A stretch of DNA of 36,057 bases from an uncultured Collinsella sp. (GCA_958443265.1 CAUCKA010000014.1:1-36057), one strand, 5' to 3'. Positions 7,501 to 15,090 are shown, counted from the first letter of the stretch. Notes: generated by a model from the sequence alone, not told the origin. Translations and numbers: made by a program.

Positions 7501-8550
7501 TTAATGCACAACGCGAACAGCAGGACCGCTCGGCATCGCCTCGCACACGCGCCCGATAACGGCGGCGATGCACCCCTCGGCATCCAGGCGACGCGCAAGC
7601 TCATCCACATCCGCCGCGGGCGCCGCGATAAGCAGGCCACCAGACGTCTGCGGATCGTACAGCGCGTCGAGCATGCCCGGCTCCAGGTCCTCGTCGGCAG
7701 CCACACGCGGGCCAAAAAAGTCCTGGTTGCGGTAGGAGCCCGCTGGGATAATGCCCAGACGTGCCATGTCGAGCACCTGATCAAAGAGCGGCACCGCCCC
7801 CGACGCAAGCTCAACCTGCACGCCCGAGCCCTCGGCCATCTCGCACGCGTGCCCGATCAGGCCAAAGCCCGTGACATCGGTGCAGCCGTGAAGCTCAAGT
7901 CCCTCGGCCAGACGAATCGGCGCCTCGTTGAGGGTGCGCATCGAGTCAAACATGGCTGCGGCCTCGTCCTGCTCGATGAGCTCGCCCTTAATGGCCGTGG
8001 TGATGATGCCAGAGCCGATCGCCTTGGTCAGCAACAGGACATCGCCAGCGCGCGCGCCGCTGTTGGCGAGCATGCGGTCGAGCGAGACAAAGCCGCTCAC
8101 GGACAGGCCGTACTTGGGCTCGTCGTCGTTGATGGTATGGCCGCCCGCGATAGAGCAACCGGCCTCGACGCACTTATCGGCACCGCCTGCCAAAATCTTG
8201 CCGGCAACCTCAACGCCCAGGCAGCTCGGGATGCACAGCAAGTTCATGGCATGGCTCGGCCGCCCGCCCATGGCGTAGATGTCCGACAGCGAGTTGGCCG
8301 CGGCGATCTGGCCAAACAGGAACGGGTCGTCGACCATCGGCGGGAAGAAGTCGATGGACTGCACGAGCCCCAGGTTCTCCCCTACACGGAAGACGCTCGC
8401 ATCGTCGGAGGTATCGAACCCCACGAGCAGGTTGTCGTTATGCACATTGGGTAAGTCGCCCAGGACCTGGGCGAGGGCTCCAGGAGCCAACTTAGCGGCT
8501 CAACCGCTCGCGGCAGTCATAGACGTGAGCTTAATCTGATCGTCAGGCAT
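7501..8550 (-). CDS. selD: Selenide, water dikinase SelD, itself a selenoprotein (in-frame UGA as Sec17)
   Basis: SelD makes selenophosphate from selenide and ATP. A naive reading begins at MAPGALAQVL, but the family N-terminus lies upstream. The ATG at 8550 has GGGGAGGT six bases before it and reads MPDDQIKLTSMTAASG, then TGA (8500-8502), then AAKLAPGALAQV. In other SelD proteins this position is the catalytic Cys or Sec of the SGCxAK loop, followed by the invariant lysine, so the TGA is read as selenocysteine (349 aa in total). Downstream are the ATP-binding and glycine-rich AIRS-like segments, including DVTGFGLIGH and DPQTSGGLL. A TATACT -10 lies about 35 bases upstream. With selA and selB present, decoding is self-consistent. 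Confidence 0.95.
8456..8502 (-). promoter_or_regulatory. Sec UGA codon and candidate bacterial SECIS hairpins in selD
   Basis: The TGA is at 8500-8502. Eleven bases downstream on the minus strand GGCTC-CTG-GAGCC (8476-8488) can form a small hairpin, at the spacing described for the E. coli SECIS upper stem. A stronger 8-bp stem TCGCCCAG-GTC-CTGGGCGA (8456-8474) follows, with GU in its loop. Which one SelB recognises cannot be decided by eye. Confidence 0.6.
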
Positions 8551-8585
8551 CGATACCTCCCCTCATCGGTCAATCATTTTCTCTC

Positions 8586-8591
8586 AGTATA
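8586..8591 (-). promoter_or_regulatory. Candidate -10 element for selD
   Basis: The minus strand reads TATACT about 36 bases upstream of the selD ATG. A convincing -35 at 16-18 bp is not seen (TTGGGC is only 13 bp away), so this is a tentative promoter. Confidence 0.4.
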
Positions 8592-8620
8592 CGCATGAAT
8601 GCGAGCCCAAGGCGGATGCA

Positions 8621-9385
8621 TTAATTGAGCGCCTGTGCGCGAATCGCCGCGCCGATGGCACCGGCAAAGCGAGCCTGGGGCGAGGTGGTCACCGGCGACC
8701 CCAGTAGCTCGCCCAACCGCTCCACAACGTAGGCGTTCTCGCACAGGCCTCCCGTCAGGTAGTACGGAGCACCCGCCGCCTGCCCGGCCATGGTCGCCAC
8801 GCGCGAGACCACGCTGTCGATCACACCACGGGCGATGTTCTCGCGCGGCTCACCGCGACCGATCAGGCTGATGACCTCGCTTTCGGCAAACACCGTGCAC
8901 ATGCTGCTGATCTTGGTAGGCTCGCCGGAACGCGCCAGGTCGGCCATCTGCTGCTGGGAAATGCCCAGGCGGTCGGCCATGATCTCCAAAAAGCGCCCCG
9001 TGCCGGCGGCGCACTTGTCGTTCATGGCAAACTTGGCCACGCGGCCACTTTTAAGCTGAATGACCTTGGTATCCTGGCCGCCCACATCGATCACGGTGCC
9101 ATGGTCACCAAACAGACGCACGGCACCGGTACCGTGGCAGGTGATCTCGGTCACGACCTTGTGCGCATAGGGCACGGCGACACGACCGTAGCCGGTCGCG
9201 ATCACGCGCACGTCGTCGGCTGTCACGCCATAGCCGGCCGCTGCCAGTGCCTCGCGCAGCCGCTCGGAAGCATCGACCGAGGAGAACCCGGTTGGCTGCA
9301 CGCACGTCCACGCCAATGAACCCTCCCCGTCGACCACAGCAGCCTTAGCCGCCGTAGACCCGATATCAATCCCGATCCCTATCAT
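8621..9385 (-). CDS. Acyl-CoA dehydratase activase / double-cubane reductase ATPase (YjiL/HgdC-like)
   Basis: A 254-aa ASKHA-fold ATPase that drives low-potential electron transfer from its [4Fe-4S] cluster to a partner dehydratase or reductase. The N-terminal phosphate loop is GIDIGSTAAKAAVVDG. The second nucleotide motif is VIDVGGQDTKVIQL. Cluster cysteines are in DKCAAGTGRF (Cys125) and SSMCTVFAESE (Cys163), and TGGLCENAYV lies near the C-terminus. As in this family, one cluster would be shared by a homodimer. The start ATG has GAGGAGAGAG upstream. It follows the two dehydratase-family genes, and its partner is most likely the product of 9540-10703. Confidence 0.93.
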   Translation of the reverse strand: MIGIGIDIGSTAAKAAVVDGEGSLAWTCVQPTGFSSVDASERLREALAAAGYGVTADDVRVIATGYGRVAVPYAHKVVTEITCHGTGAVRLFGDHGTVIDVGGQDTKVIQLKSGRVAKFAMNDKCAAGTGRFLEIMADRLGISQQQMADLARSGEPTKISSMCTVFAESEVISLIGRGEPRENIARGVIDSVVSRVATMAGQAAGAPYYLTGGLCENAYVVERLGELLGSPVTTSPQARFAGAIGAAIRAQALN

Positions 9386-9436
9386 GGCTCTCTCCTCATC
9401 AAAACATCAAAGACAGTGGCGAGTTCAGGCGCCTTA

Positions 9437-9546
9437 GCTCTAGGTTTCTCAGGTGCCGGAGGTTGCCCCGAAAGAGGAGCGTAGCGTACTTTGGTACGCA
9501 AGCGACGGTTTGAGGGGCAAGATCCGGTGCCTGAGGAAGCTAGAGC
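9437..9546. repeat. Structured palindromic element, copy R1
   Basis: Arms 9437-9469 and 9514-9546 pair over about 33 bp. Three of the six non-matching columns are G.U-compatible as RNA. The 44-nt core 9470-9513 starts GAAAGAGGAG, has inner stem GCGTAC-TTTG-GTACGC, and ends CGACGGTTTGA. A 2x2 mismatch (GG opposite GA) in the outer stem is shared with copy R2. The right edge reaches the stop codon of the reductase gene at 9540, so on the minus strand the element forms the 3' end of that gene's message and the spacer before the activase. No terminal T-run is present. Confidence 0.8.
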
Positions 9547-10703
9547 GTCTCGATAAAGGCGGCGATACGGGTCTCAATCTGGCCCATGTCACCGTTGCTG
9601 TAGTCGGTCTCGATCTTCATATACGGAATACCCGCACCCTCGACAGCCTCCTGCATGCGCGCACTCTCCACGTTAAAGGTGTGGCAGGCCTGCAGCACGC
9701 TCTCCACCACGCCATCGACATGATACTTCTCGCACATGGCCAGCGTGTTTTCCATACGACCGTCGTTGGGCGTCATGACCGAGCAGTTGATGTCCAGGTA
9801 GCGGTCGGCGATGGCGCGCAGGATGTCGGGCGCATCCGGGTCGATCATCATCGCCGCCGTGCGCTCGCCCGAGCAGTCGTCCATGCACACGACCACGCCG
9901 CCGTTGGACTCGATAGTGCGGCCGATTTTGTTGATCACGCCGCCCACCGGGCAACCGGTGATCAGAATGCGCTTGGCATCCGCCGCAACCGGGCGCTCGC
10001 CCGCGTCGTAGGCCTCGCGCAGCTTGGCGACCTTTTGCTCCAGCTGCTCCGTATAGGTCTCGATATCAAAGCTGAACGTGCCGGCGAACATGGTGCTCAT
10101 CAGGTCGACGCCGCTCATGGCCGCCGGCTGGTTGGCCTGCAGCGCGAACATATCGAGCTGTGCCGCACGCAGACGGTTGCGGCGTCGGACGGCGGCGCGC
10201 AGGTCGTCATCAGTAATCGTAATGCCGTAGAAGTTCTCGAGCTCCTCCTTGAGCAGGCGGCATTCCTCGTACCAGCCTTCACGCTCGTAGGCGCGATCGC
10301 GACCCTGTGGAAGATGCAGAATGTGTGTGCGCTTGAGCTCGTTGAGTAGCTCGTACATCTTCTTCTTGCCGTCGCAGGTGGTCTCGCCGATGATCATGTC
10401 GCTAAAGTACGTAAACGGGCACTTTTGCGAATAGGCAAAACCATACGTAGACTTGATGAGCGGGCACAGGTTTGCCGGCAGCACCTTCTCGGCCTCGGGA
10501 ATCACCTCGTCGGACGTACCACACAGAGCCACGCTCGAGGCGCCCGCGGCATCGATAATCTCGAGCGGCGTATAGCTGCACAGATACCCGACAAGACGAT
10601 TGCCCGCCTGCTTGTAATCCTTAACGCGAATAAACGCGGCCTTGCGCTGCTCGTTGAACTCCTCAAACGTGGACGGCAACGGCTGCTCAATATTTTCCGA
10701 CAT
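9540..10703 (-). CDS. Double-cubane-cluster anaerobic reductase, 2-hydroxyacyl-CoA dehydratase family (YjiM-like)
   Basis: A 387-aa protein of the HgdB/HgdC/BcrBC superfamily. Conserved cysteine segments include GYLCSYTP, NLCPLIKSTYGF, SQKCPF, GETTCDGKKK, ITGCPVGG, CMDDCSGER and QACHTF. The GTSDE plus GETTCDGKKK pattern resembles E. coli YjiM and double-cubane proteins, which with an activase reduce substrates at very low potential; the substrate here is unknown. The ATG at 10703 has AAGGAG four bases upstream; an in-frame extension to 10802 runs through repeat R2 and is rejected. It is flanked by R2 upstream and R1 downstream. Confidence 0.88.
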   Translation of the reverse strand: MSENIEQPLPSTFEEFNEQRKAAFIRVKDYKQAGNRLVGYLCSYTPLEIIDAAGASSVALCGTSDEVIPEAEKVLPANLCPLIKSTYGFAYSQKCPFTYFSDMIIGETTCDGKKKMYELLNELKRTHILHLPQGRDRAYEREGWYEECRLLKEELENFYGITITDDDLRAAVRRRNRLRAAQLDMFALQANQPAAMSGVDLMSTMFAGTFSFDIETYTEQLEQKVAKLREAYDAGERPVAADAKRILITGCPVGGVINKIGRTIESNGGVVVCMDDCSGERTAAMMIDPDAPDILRAIADRYLDINCSVMTPNDGRMENTLAMCEKYHVDGVVESVLQACHTFNVESARMQEAVEGAGIPYMKIETDYSNGDMGQIETRIAAFIETL

Positions 10704-10741
10704 ATAACTCCTTAACAAACCTTTTAACCGACCTGGGGGAA

Positions 10742-10843
10742 CGGCTTTCCCGGGTGCCCGAGGTTGCCGTGAAAGAGAAGCGCCGCGTACTTTGGTACGC
10801 AAACGACGGTTTGAACGGCAAGATCGGGTGCCTGGGAAAGCCG
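10742..10843. repeat. Structured palindromic element, copy R2
   Basis: Arms 10742-10770 and 10815-10843 pair over 29 bp with only three G.U wobbles and one 2x2 internal loop (GG/GA). The core 10771-10814 is GAAAGAGAAG, inner stem GCGTAC-TTTG-GTACGC, then CGACGGTTTGA. It differs from R1 at only a few positions in the core, but the outer arms differ while staying paired. It lies 15 bases past the stop of the upstream dehydratase-family gene (10859) and ends about 38 bases before the next start. Confidence 0.82.
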
Positions 10844-10858
10844 CCGGGACGGATAGCC

Positions 10859-12142
10859 CTAAATGGTTTCCAAGAAGGCCTCGATCCTGGTTTGCAGTTG
10901 GCCTGCATCCTCACCGGCGTAGTCGGTCGTGATGTGCATAAACGGAATGCCGGCTTCCTCGGCGGCCTTCTCCACGGCAAACGACTCCATCTCATAGAGC
11001 GTGCAGAACTGCAGGGCCACGTCGACGATGCCGTCGGCATGCAGGTCCTTGGCCATCTGGACAATGTCCTTCATACGCTGGTCGTTGGGCGTAAAGACGG
11101 CGCAGTTGATCTTAAAGTAGCGCTCGGCGATGGCATCGAGCATCTCGTCCACCGTCTCACCGGACTCGTCGACCAGGTCCTTGTAGTAGCGCGAGCCCGT
11201 GCAGGACTCCTCGCCTACCACAACGCCGCCGGCTTTCTCGATGAGGTTGAACAGCTTCCAGTTGGGCACGGCCATGGGCGTGCCGGTGTACAGAATGCGC
11301 TTGGTCCCCTTGGGCGCCACGCCCTCGCCGGCCTCGACACGCTGCTCGCACTCAGCCGCCATATCGTTAATGGCTCCGGTCAGACGTGGCGTGTCGTCCA
11401 TAAAGGCGGCCTGAACGGTCAGCAGGCTGTCAAGACCGCTGATGGGCGCAGGGTCGGCAGCGCGCGTGGCAGCGAGGCGCTGCAGGGCGCGACGCTTCTC
11501 ATTGACGGCGTGGATGGCGGCCTTCAGACGCTCAGACGTAATCGTGACGCCGCACTCTTCCTCGATCTTGGCGGCGAGCTTCTTGACCTCGGCCTTCCAG
11601 GTCACGAGCGTCGACTCGTCGTGTACGTTGGGAATATCCATGACGTACATGTTCTTTTGCGTTGCAAAGAACTCGTAGGCCTTCTTCTTGCCATCGCAGG
11701 TGTTCTCGCCTACCACTAGGTCACTCGACTCAATGTAGGGGCAGACCTCACCCAGCTTAAAGCCGGCAAAGCTCTTGATAAGCGGACAAGTGTTGCGCGG
11801 CAAGTGCTCCTCGACCTTGTCCGTTGCCCAATCGGCACCCGAGCACAGACCAACGGGAATGCCGTCACAGGCAAGCACGATCTCCTCGGGCACGTACACG
11901 CAGAACGAGCCCACGATTTTGGTGGCCTCGCCGGCCTCCTTCTTGTCGAGCATCTCCTTAATACGGCCGCTGTGGATGTTGGTGGCCACAAAGTCCAAGT
12001 AGGACGTGGACTTGGGGCGGTTGTTCTGCGACAGGAACATGTCCCCGTACATCTGGCCCACAGCGCCCAGCAGCATGTCGTGGTCGGCAAGATTCATGCC
12101 GAGGCTCTCCCACATCGGATGGAAATCGAATTCTTCAGCCAT
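10859..12142 (-). CDS. 2-hydroxyacyl-CoA dehydratase family protein, second paralogue
   Basis: A 427-aa paralogue of the neighbouring reductase with an extra N-terminal segment of about 60 residues (MAEEFDFHPMWESLGMN...). Shared cysteine segments are GSFCVYVP, NTCPLIKSFAGF, GEVCPY, GENTCDGKKK, EESCTGSR and QFCTLYEM. It lacks the cysteine the neighbour has in ITGCPVGG, where it reads YTGTPMAVPN, and lacks CMDDC (it has GEESC). Thus the cluster ligation may differ, or it may be the partner subunit of a heterodimer. The ATG has GAGGGG seven bases upstream. It is the first structural gene of the operon, behind a 230-nt leader. Substrate unknown. Confidence 0.87.
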   Translation of the reverse strand: MAEEFDFHPMWESLGMNLADHDMLLGAVGQMYGDMFLSQNNRPKSTSYLDFVATNIHSGRIKEMLDKKEAGEATKIVGSFCVYVPEEIVLACDGIPVGLCSGADWATDKVEEHLPRNTCPLIKSFAGFKLGEVCPYIESSDLVVGENTCDGKKKAYEFFATQKNMYVMDIPNVHDESTLVTWKAEVKKLAAKIEEECGVTITSERLKAAIHAVNEKRRALQRLAATRAADPAPISGLDSLLTVQAAFMDDTPRLTGAINDMAAECEQRVEAGEGVAPKGTKRILYTGTPMAVPNWKLFNLIEKAGGVVVGEESCTGSRYYKDLVDESGETVDEMLDAIAERYFKINCAVFTPNDQRMKDIVQMAKDLHADGIVDVALQFCTLYEMESFAVEKAAEEAGIPFMHITTDYAGEDAGQLQTRIEAFLETI

Positions 12143-12278
12143 GACGGTTCCCCTCTCGAACCAAAAACTGATAACGGCGGTATCGATGCACGACGGACGG
12201 CGATTGCCCGGCCGTGCTTAAACCCGGAATTTTAGGGAACCTGCCTTGCGGACGGTTATTTAGTTGTGCGTCGTCTCT

Positions 12279-12318
12279 CCCGGAGCCGTGAACATACCTG
12301 CTCATATGCGGCTCCGAG
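12279..12318 (-). promoter_or_regulatory. Leader hairpin upstream of the dehydratase operon
   Basis: On the minus strand CTCGGAGCCG pairs with CGGCTCCGGG (10 bp, one wobble) across a 20-nt loop. The 5' arm contains the last sense codons of the 22-codon leader ORF, whose stop is in the loop. No T-run follows, so this is not a plain terminator. Confidence 0.55.
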
Positions 12319-12370
12319 CCATATACAGGGCACGCGCGGCAACGCGGCAAATGTATGTCGTCTGCGGCAT
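12302..12370 (-). CDS. 22-aa leader ORF upstream of the dehydratase operon
   Basis: The minus-strand ATG at 12370 is preceded by AAAGGAGG with 8-base spacing, the best ribosome site in this gap. The peptide begins MPQTTYICRVAARALYM and ends ARSRI, with four Arg in 22 residues. The stop TGA is 12302-12304. Its final codons CGG AGC CGC form the 5' arm of the hairpin at 12279-12318. Promoter TATAGT lies about 30 bases upstream. The layout resembles a translation-coupled attenuator. A competing 88-codon frame (12135-12401) starts with no ribosome site and is not favoured. Function is inferred only. Confidence 0.5.
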   Translation of the reverse strand: MPQTTYICRVAARALYMARSRI

Positions 12371-12400
12371 GTGCGCACCCTCCTTTACAAGTTGAGGTCA

Positions 12401-12429
12401 ACTATACCAACGGTCATCGACCATGCGAA
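12401..12429 (-). promoter_or_regulatory. Candidate promoter for the dehydratase operon leader
   Basis: The minus strand has TTCGCA, a 17-bp spacer, and TATAGT. The predicted start is about 25 nt before the leader ORF, giving a leader RNA of about 250 nt before the first structural gene. Confidence 0.55.
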
Positions 12430-12534
12430 CACCGTTGACATTCGTACGACAGCGTCGTGTGCCGTCGTTTAATAAACAATTATCTTGATTGATTAGAATT
12501 TGTCATTCCTCATTCGGCGAACGGCAAAAACAAA

Positions 12535-12562
12535 GCCGCCGAGGCTTATATCCCCCGACGGC
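12535..12562 (-). terminator. Terminator after modC
   Basis: On the minus strand a 10-bp GC-rich stem (GCCGTCGGGG with CCTCGGCGGC, two wobbles) is followed by TTTGTTTTTG, 12 bases past the modC stop. Confidence 0.85.
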
Positions 12563-12573
12563 ATTACCCGGCG

Positions 12574-13644
12574 CTATCGACAAACCAAATGGATCCTGCT
12601 GGCATCAAAATGCATGCGCAGCGTCTCGCCTGCTTGCGGCAGCTCGTCGACAGGCATGCCCACTTTGTTGACCTTCCACTGCAGGCGCGTCGGCGCATCG
12701 GCACGCGGCACATCCAGCAGCACCAGGCGCTCAAAGCGCGAATCGCTCACACGGGCCACGTGCAAATCATAGCTGTTGCGACCCCGCTCGGCACGGTTGT
12801 CCACATGGAAGTAGCTCGCACGAATACCCAGGTACGCCACGTTATCGGGAACCTCACGGCCCACGTTGAAAGTCATGCCCCAGTCCAGGGCCTCAACTTC
12901 CTGAAGCCCGATCTTGCGCGCGCGGCTCGTATTCTTGCAGCCCGTCAGGCGCAGCGCAGCCAAGGTTTGCGGCCGGCGGACCACGTCCTCGACGGAGCCG
13001 ATCTCCTCCACATGCCCGTCGTGCATCACGCAAATGCGCTCGCACAGGCGGCACGCTTCGTCGATGTCGTGGCTCACATAGAGCACGGTGCGGCTGCATA
13101 CATCGAACAGGTCAAGCATGTTCTGTTCGAGCGCGCTCTTAAGATAGGAATCGAGTGCGCTCATGGGCTCGTCGAACATAAAGATGCCCGGGTGTGCCGC
13201 CACCATGCGCGCGAGCGCCACGCGCTGCTGCTGGCCGCCCGAGAGGCGCGCGGGATAACGGTCGGCAAAGTCGGCCAGTCCAAAGATTCCCAAGTAGCGC
13301 TCGGCAAGTTTTTTACGCGCGGCGGCGTCGCCCGCATCCTTTACACCGGCGCACACGTTATCGGCCACCGTCATGTTGGGAAACAACTGATAGTTTTGGA
13401 ACAGTAGGGCGCATTTTCGCTCCTGGGGCGACAGGTCGATGCCCGCGGCCGAGTCAAAAAAGGTCACGCCGTTGACGACGATCTTGCCCTCGTCGGGCGT
13501 CTCCACACCGGCAATGCAGCGCAGCGTGCAGCTCTTGCCGCAACCCGAGGCGCCCAGCAGTGCCACGCGCTCCTCGCCGGCCTCAAGATGCATGTCGAGC
13601 ACAAACCCGGGATAACGTTTCTTAATATCCAAAACGAGCGACAT
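12574..13644 (-). CDS. modC: Molybdate ABC transporter ATP-binding protein ModC
   Basis: A 356-aa ABC ATPase. Walker A GASGCGKSC is at about 31-39, the signature LSGGQQQR at about 134-141, Walker B IFMFDEP at about 154-160, and the H-loop is in LYVSHD. The remaining ~120 residues form a C-terminal regulatory region; it is not a clear TOBE/MOP pair by eye. It is the last gene of modABC, three bases after modB, with GGGAGGT upstream. Assignment to molybdate (or tungstate) follows from the ModA and ModB neighbours and the moco genes upstream. Confidence 0.93.
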   Translation of the reverse strand: MSLVLDIKKRYPGFVLDMHLEAGEERVALLGASGCGKSCTLRCIAGVETPDEGKIVVNGVTFFDSAAGIDLSPQERKCALLFQNYQLFPNMTVADNVCAGVKDAGDAAARKKLAERYLGIFGLADFADRYPARLSGGQQQRVALARMVAAHPGIFMFDEPMSALDSYLKSALEQNMLDLFDVCSRTVLYVSHDIDEACRLCERICVMHDGHVEEIGSVEDVVRRPQTLAALRLTGCKNTSRARKIGLQEVEALDWGMTFNVGREVPDNVAYLGIRASYFHVDNRAERGRNSYDLHVARVSDSRFERLVLLDVPRADAPTRLQWKVNKVGMPVDELPQAGETLRMHFDASRIHLVCR

Positions 13645-13647
13645 GGC

Positions 13648-15090
13648 CTATCGACCTCCCGTCGAGACGGCGTCATCGCGCATGAGCTCGGCCAGCGCCT
13701 CGCGATCGATACGCAGCGCATCGCCGCCGACCGGGTCGAGCGAATCGCCCTGTCCGGCGAAATCTTTGGCCTGCCTGCGCTCCGCACGGGAAAGGCCCCG
13801 TTCGCGGTACTTTTGCGAATGCGCCGTGTACATATTGATGAACAGAATGACCAGGAAGCTGAACACGATTACGACGATGACCCAAAAGAGCGCCACCGAC
13901 GTGTTGCCGCCCATCCACTCAAAGTAGATGGCGATGGGAATGGTCTGCGTAATGCCGGCATAGTTGCCCGCAAAGAACAGCGTGCAGCCAAACTCTCCCA
14001 TGGCGCGGGCAAAGGCGAGGACCGTACCGGCGGCAATCGAGGGCCAGCCAAGCGGCATCATAAGCTTGGTAAAGATGCGACGCTCGGACCATCCCAGAGT
14101 TCGCGCGGCATCGAGCATCTGCGTGTCAAGGCTCTCGAAGGCTCCGAGCGCCGTGCGGTAGACCAGCGGAAACGACACCACCACGGCAGATATCACCGCC
14201 GCGGGCCAGGTAAAGACGATCGAGATGCCGTGCGCGATGAGCCACTGGCCCACCCCGGTCGAGCGGCCAAACAGCATGAGAAGCAGAAAGCCGCAGACCG
14301 TGGGCGGCAGCACCATAGGAATCGTAAAGACCGAATCGAGCAGGCCCTTGATGCGACTCGAGGTACCCATAGTCTTCCACGCGGCGAACAGGCCCAGCGC
14401 AAAGGAGATCAGCAGGGCAAGGCCGCTCGTTTTAATGGACACCCAAAACGGGCGATAGTCGATGTCGCCCAAAAAGGAGGCCAGAGAGGTCAAGGGCCCC
14501 CGCTCATCCCGCAACACGACAGACGATGCTTCAACCATTTGAGCGCTATCAAGCCAACGCGCGCCGCCCTTGGCATCACCCGAGGCTGATGCAATCACCA
14601 CATAGCGGTCCCCATCCGTACCGCGCTCGTCAAAGCCATAGGTATACCCGCCGGTATCAAACGTTGTTTCCGTCGTGACATACCAAGGAAGATCCACGTC
14701 CCCTAGCTGCGCACCTCCCATGCAGTTTGAGCTGTCGAGCTCACAGACGAGGGCTTTGAGACCCGATACGCACTCGTTGTCCTGCGGATCCAATCCAAAC
14801 TTCTCGACCGCCTTGGGCGATATCCACACCACAACGCGATCGGCAGCAGGCGCCACTACAAGGTCCACGTCCTCGTCAACGGGAAACCGGTAGCCCTCAG
14901 GCTGGCCCTCCATGGCACGAGCGGTCCCCTTGGCCAACCGCTCAAAACCCTCGATCCCATAGGAAAGCCCATGAGCGGTCGCAGTAACCTGGGCCCCGTC
15001 CTCAGCGTCCCCAGCAAACGCAAATCCCGGCATCCAGCAAAGCGCGAAGGTCAAAGCACAGGCGACAAGCATGCGGAATCTATTAAGCAC
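13648..15090 (-). CDS. modB: Molybdate ABC permease ModB with N-terminal extracytoplasmic domain
   Basis: The C-terminal ~240 residues are a standard ModB permease with five to six helices and the EAA loop LDAARTLGWSERRIF followed by FARAMGEFG. Unusually, they follow a hydrophobic signal/anchor (about residues 5-26 of the 480-aa form) and a soluble ectodomain of about 185 residues (28-212). That domain has three cysteines within 17 residues and motifs such as DVDLVVAPAADRVVVWISP. Typical ModB is about 225 aa. The GTG at 15090 with TTGGAG six bases upstream is chosen; an ATG at 15159 has no ribosome site and overlaps modA. The ectodomain may interact with ModA or the envelope; its function is not known to me. 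Confidence 0.9.
   Translation of the reverse strand: MLNRFRMLVACALTFALCWMPGFAFAGDAEDGAQVTATAHGLSYGIEGFERLAKGTARAMEGQPEGYRFPVDEDVDLVVAPAADRVVVWISPKAVEKFGLDPQDNECVSGLKALVCELDSSNCMGGAQLGDVDLPWYVTTETTFDTGGYTYGFDERGTDGDRYVVIASASGDAKGGARWLDSAQMVEASSVVLRDERGPLTSLASFLGDIDYRPFWVSIKTSGLALLISFALGLFAAWKTMGTSSRIKGLLDSVFTIPMVLPPTVCGFLLLMLFGRSTGVGQWLIAHGISIVFTWPAAVISAVVVSFPLVYRTALGAFESLDTQMLDAARTLGWSERRIFTKLMMPLGWPSIAAGTVLAFARAMGEFGCTLFFAGNYAGITQTIPIAIYFEWMGGNTSVALFWVIVVIVFSFLVILFINMYTAHSQKYRERGLSRAERRQAKDFAGQGDSLDPVGGDALRIDREALAELMRDDAVSTGGR

Noticed and set aside
8500..8502. selD as a pseudogene with a nonsense codon
   Set aside because: The TGA falls exactly at the known Cys/Sec site, the frame is intact on both sides, and selA and selB are adjacent.
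9437..10843. R1 and R2 as part of a CRISPR array or an insertion sequence's ends
   Set aside because: Copies are about 1.3 kb apart with a normal gene between, are internally palindromic, and have no transposase or regular spacers.
12135..12401. 88-codon ORF in the dehydratase leader
   Set aside because: No ribosome site at its start and it crosses the hairpin; the 22-codon frame with AAAGGAGG is more plausible.
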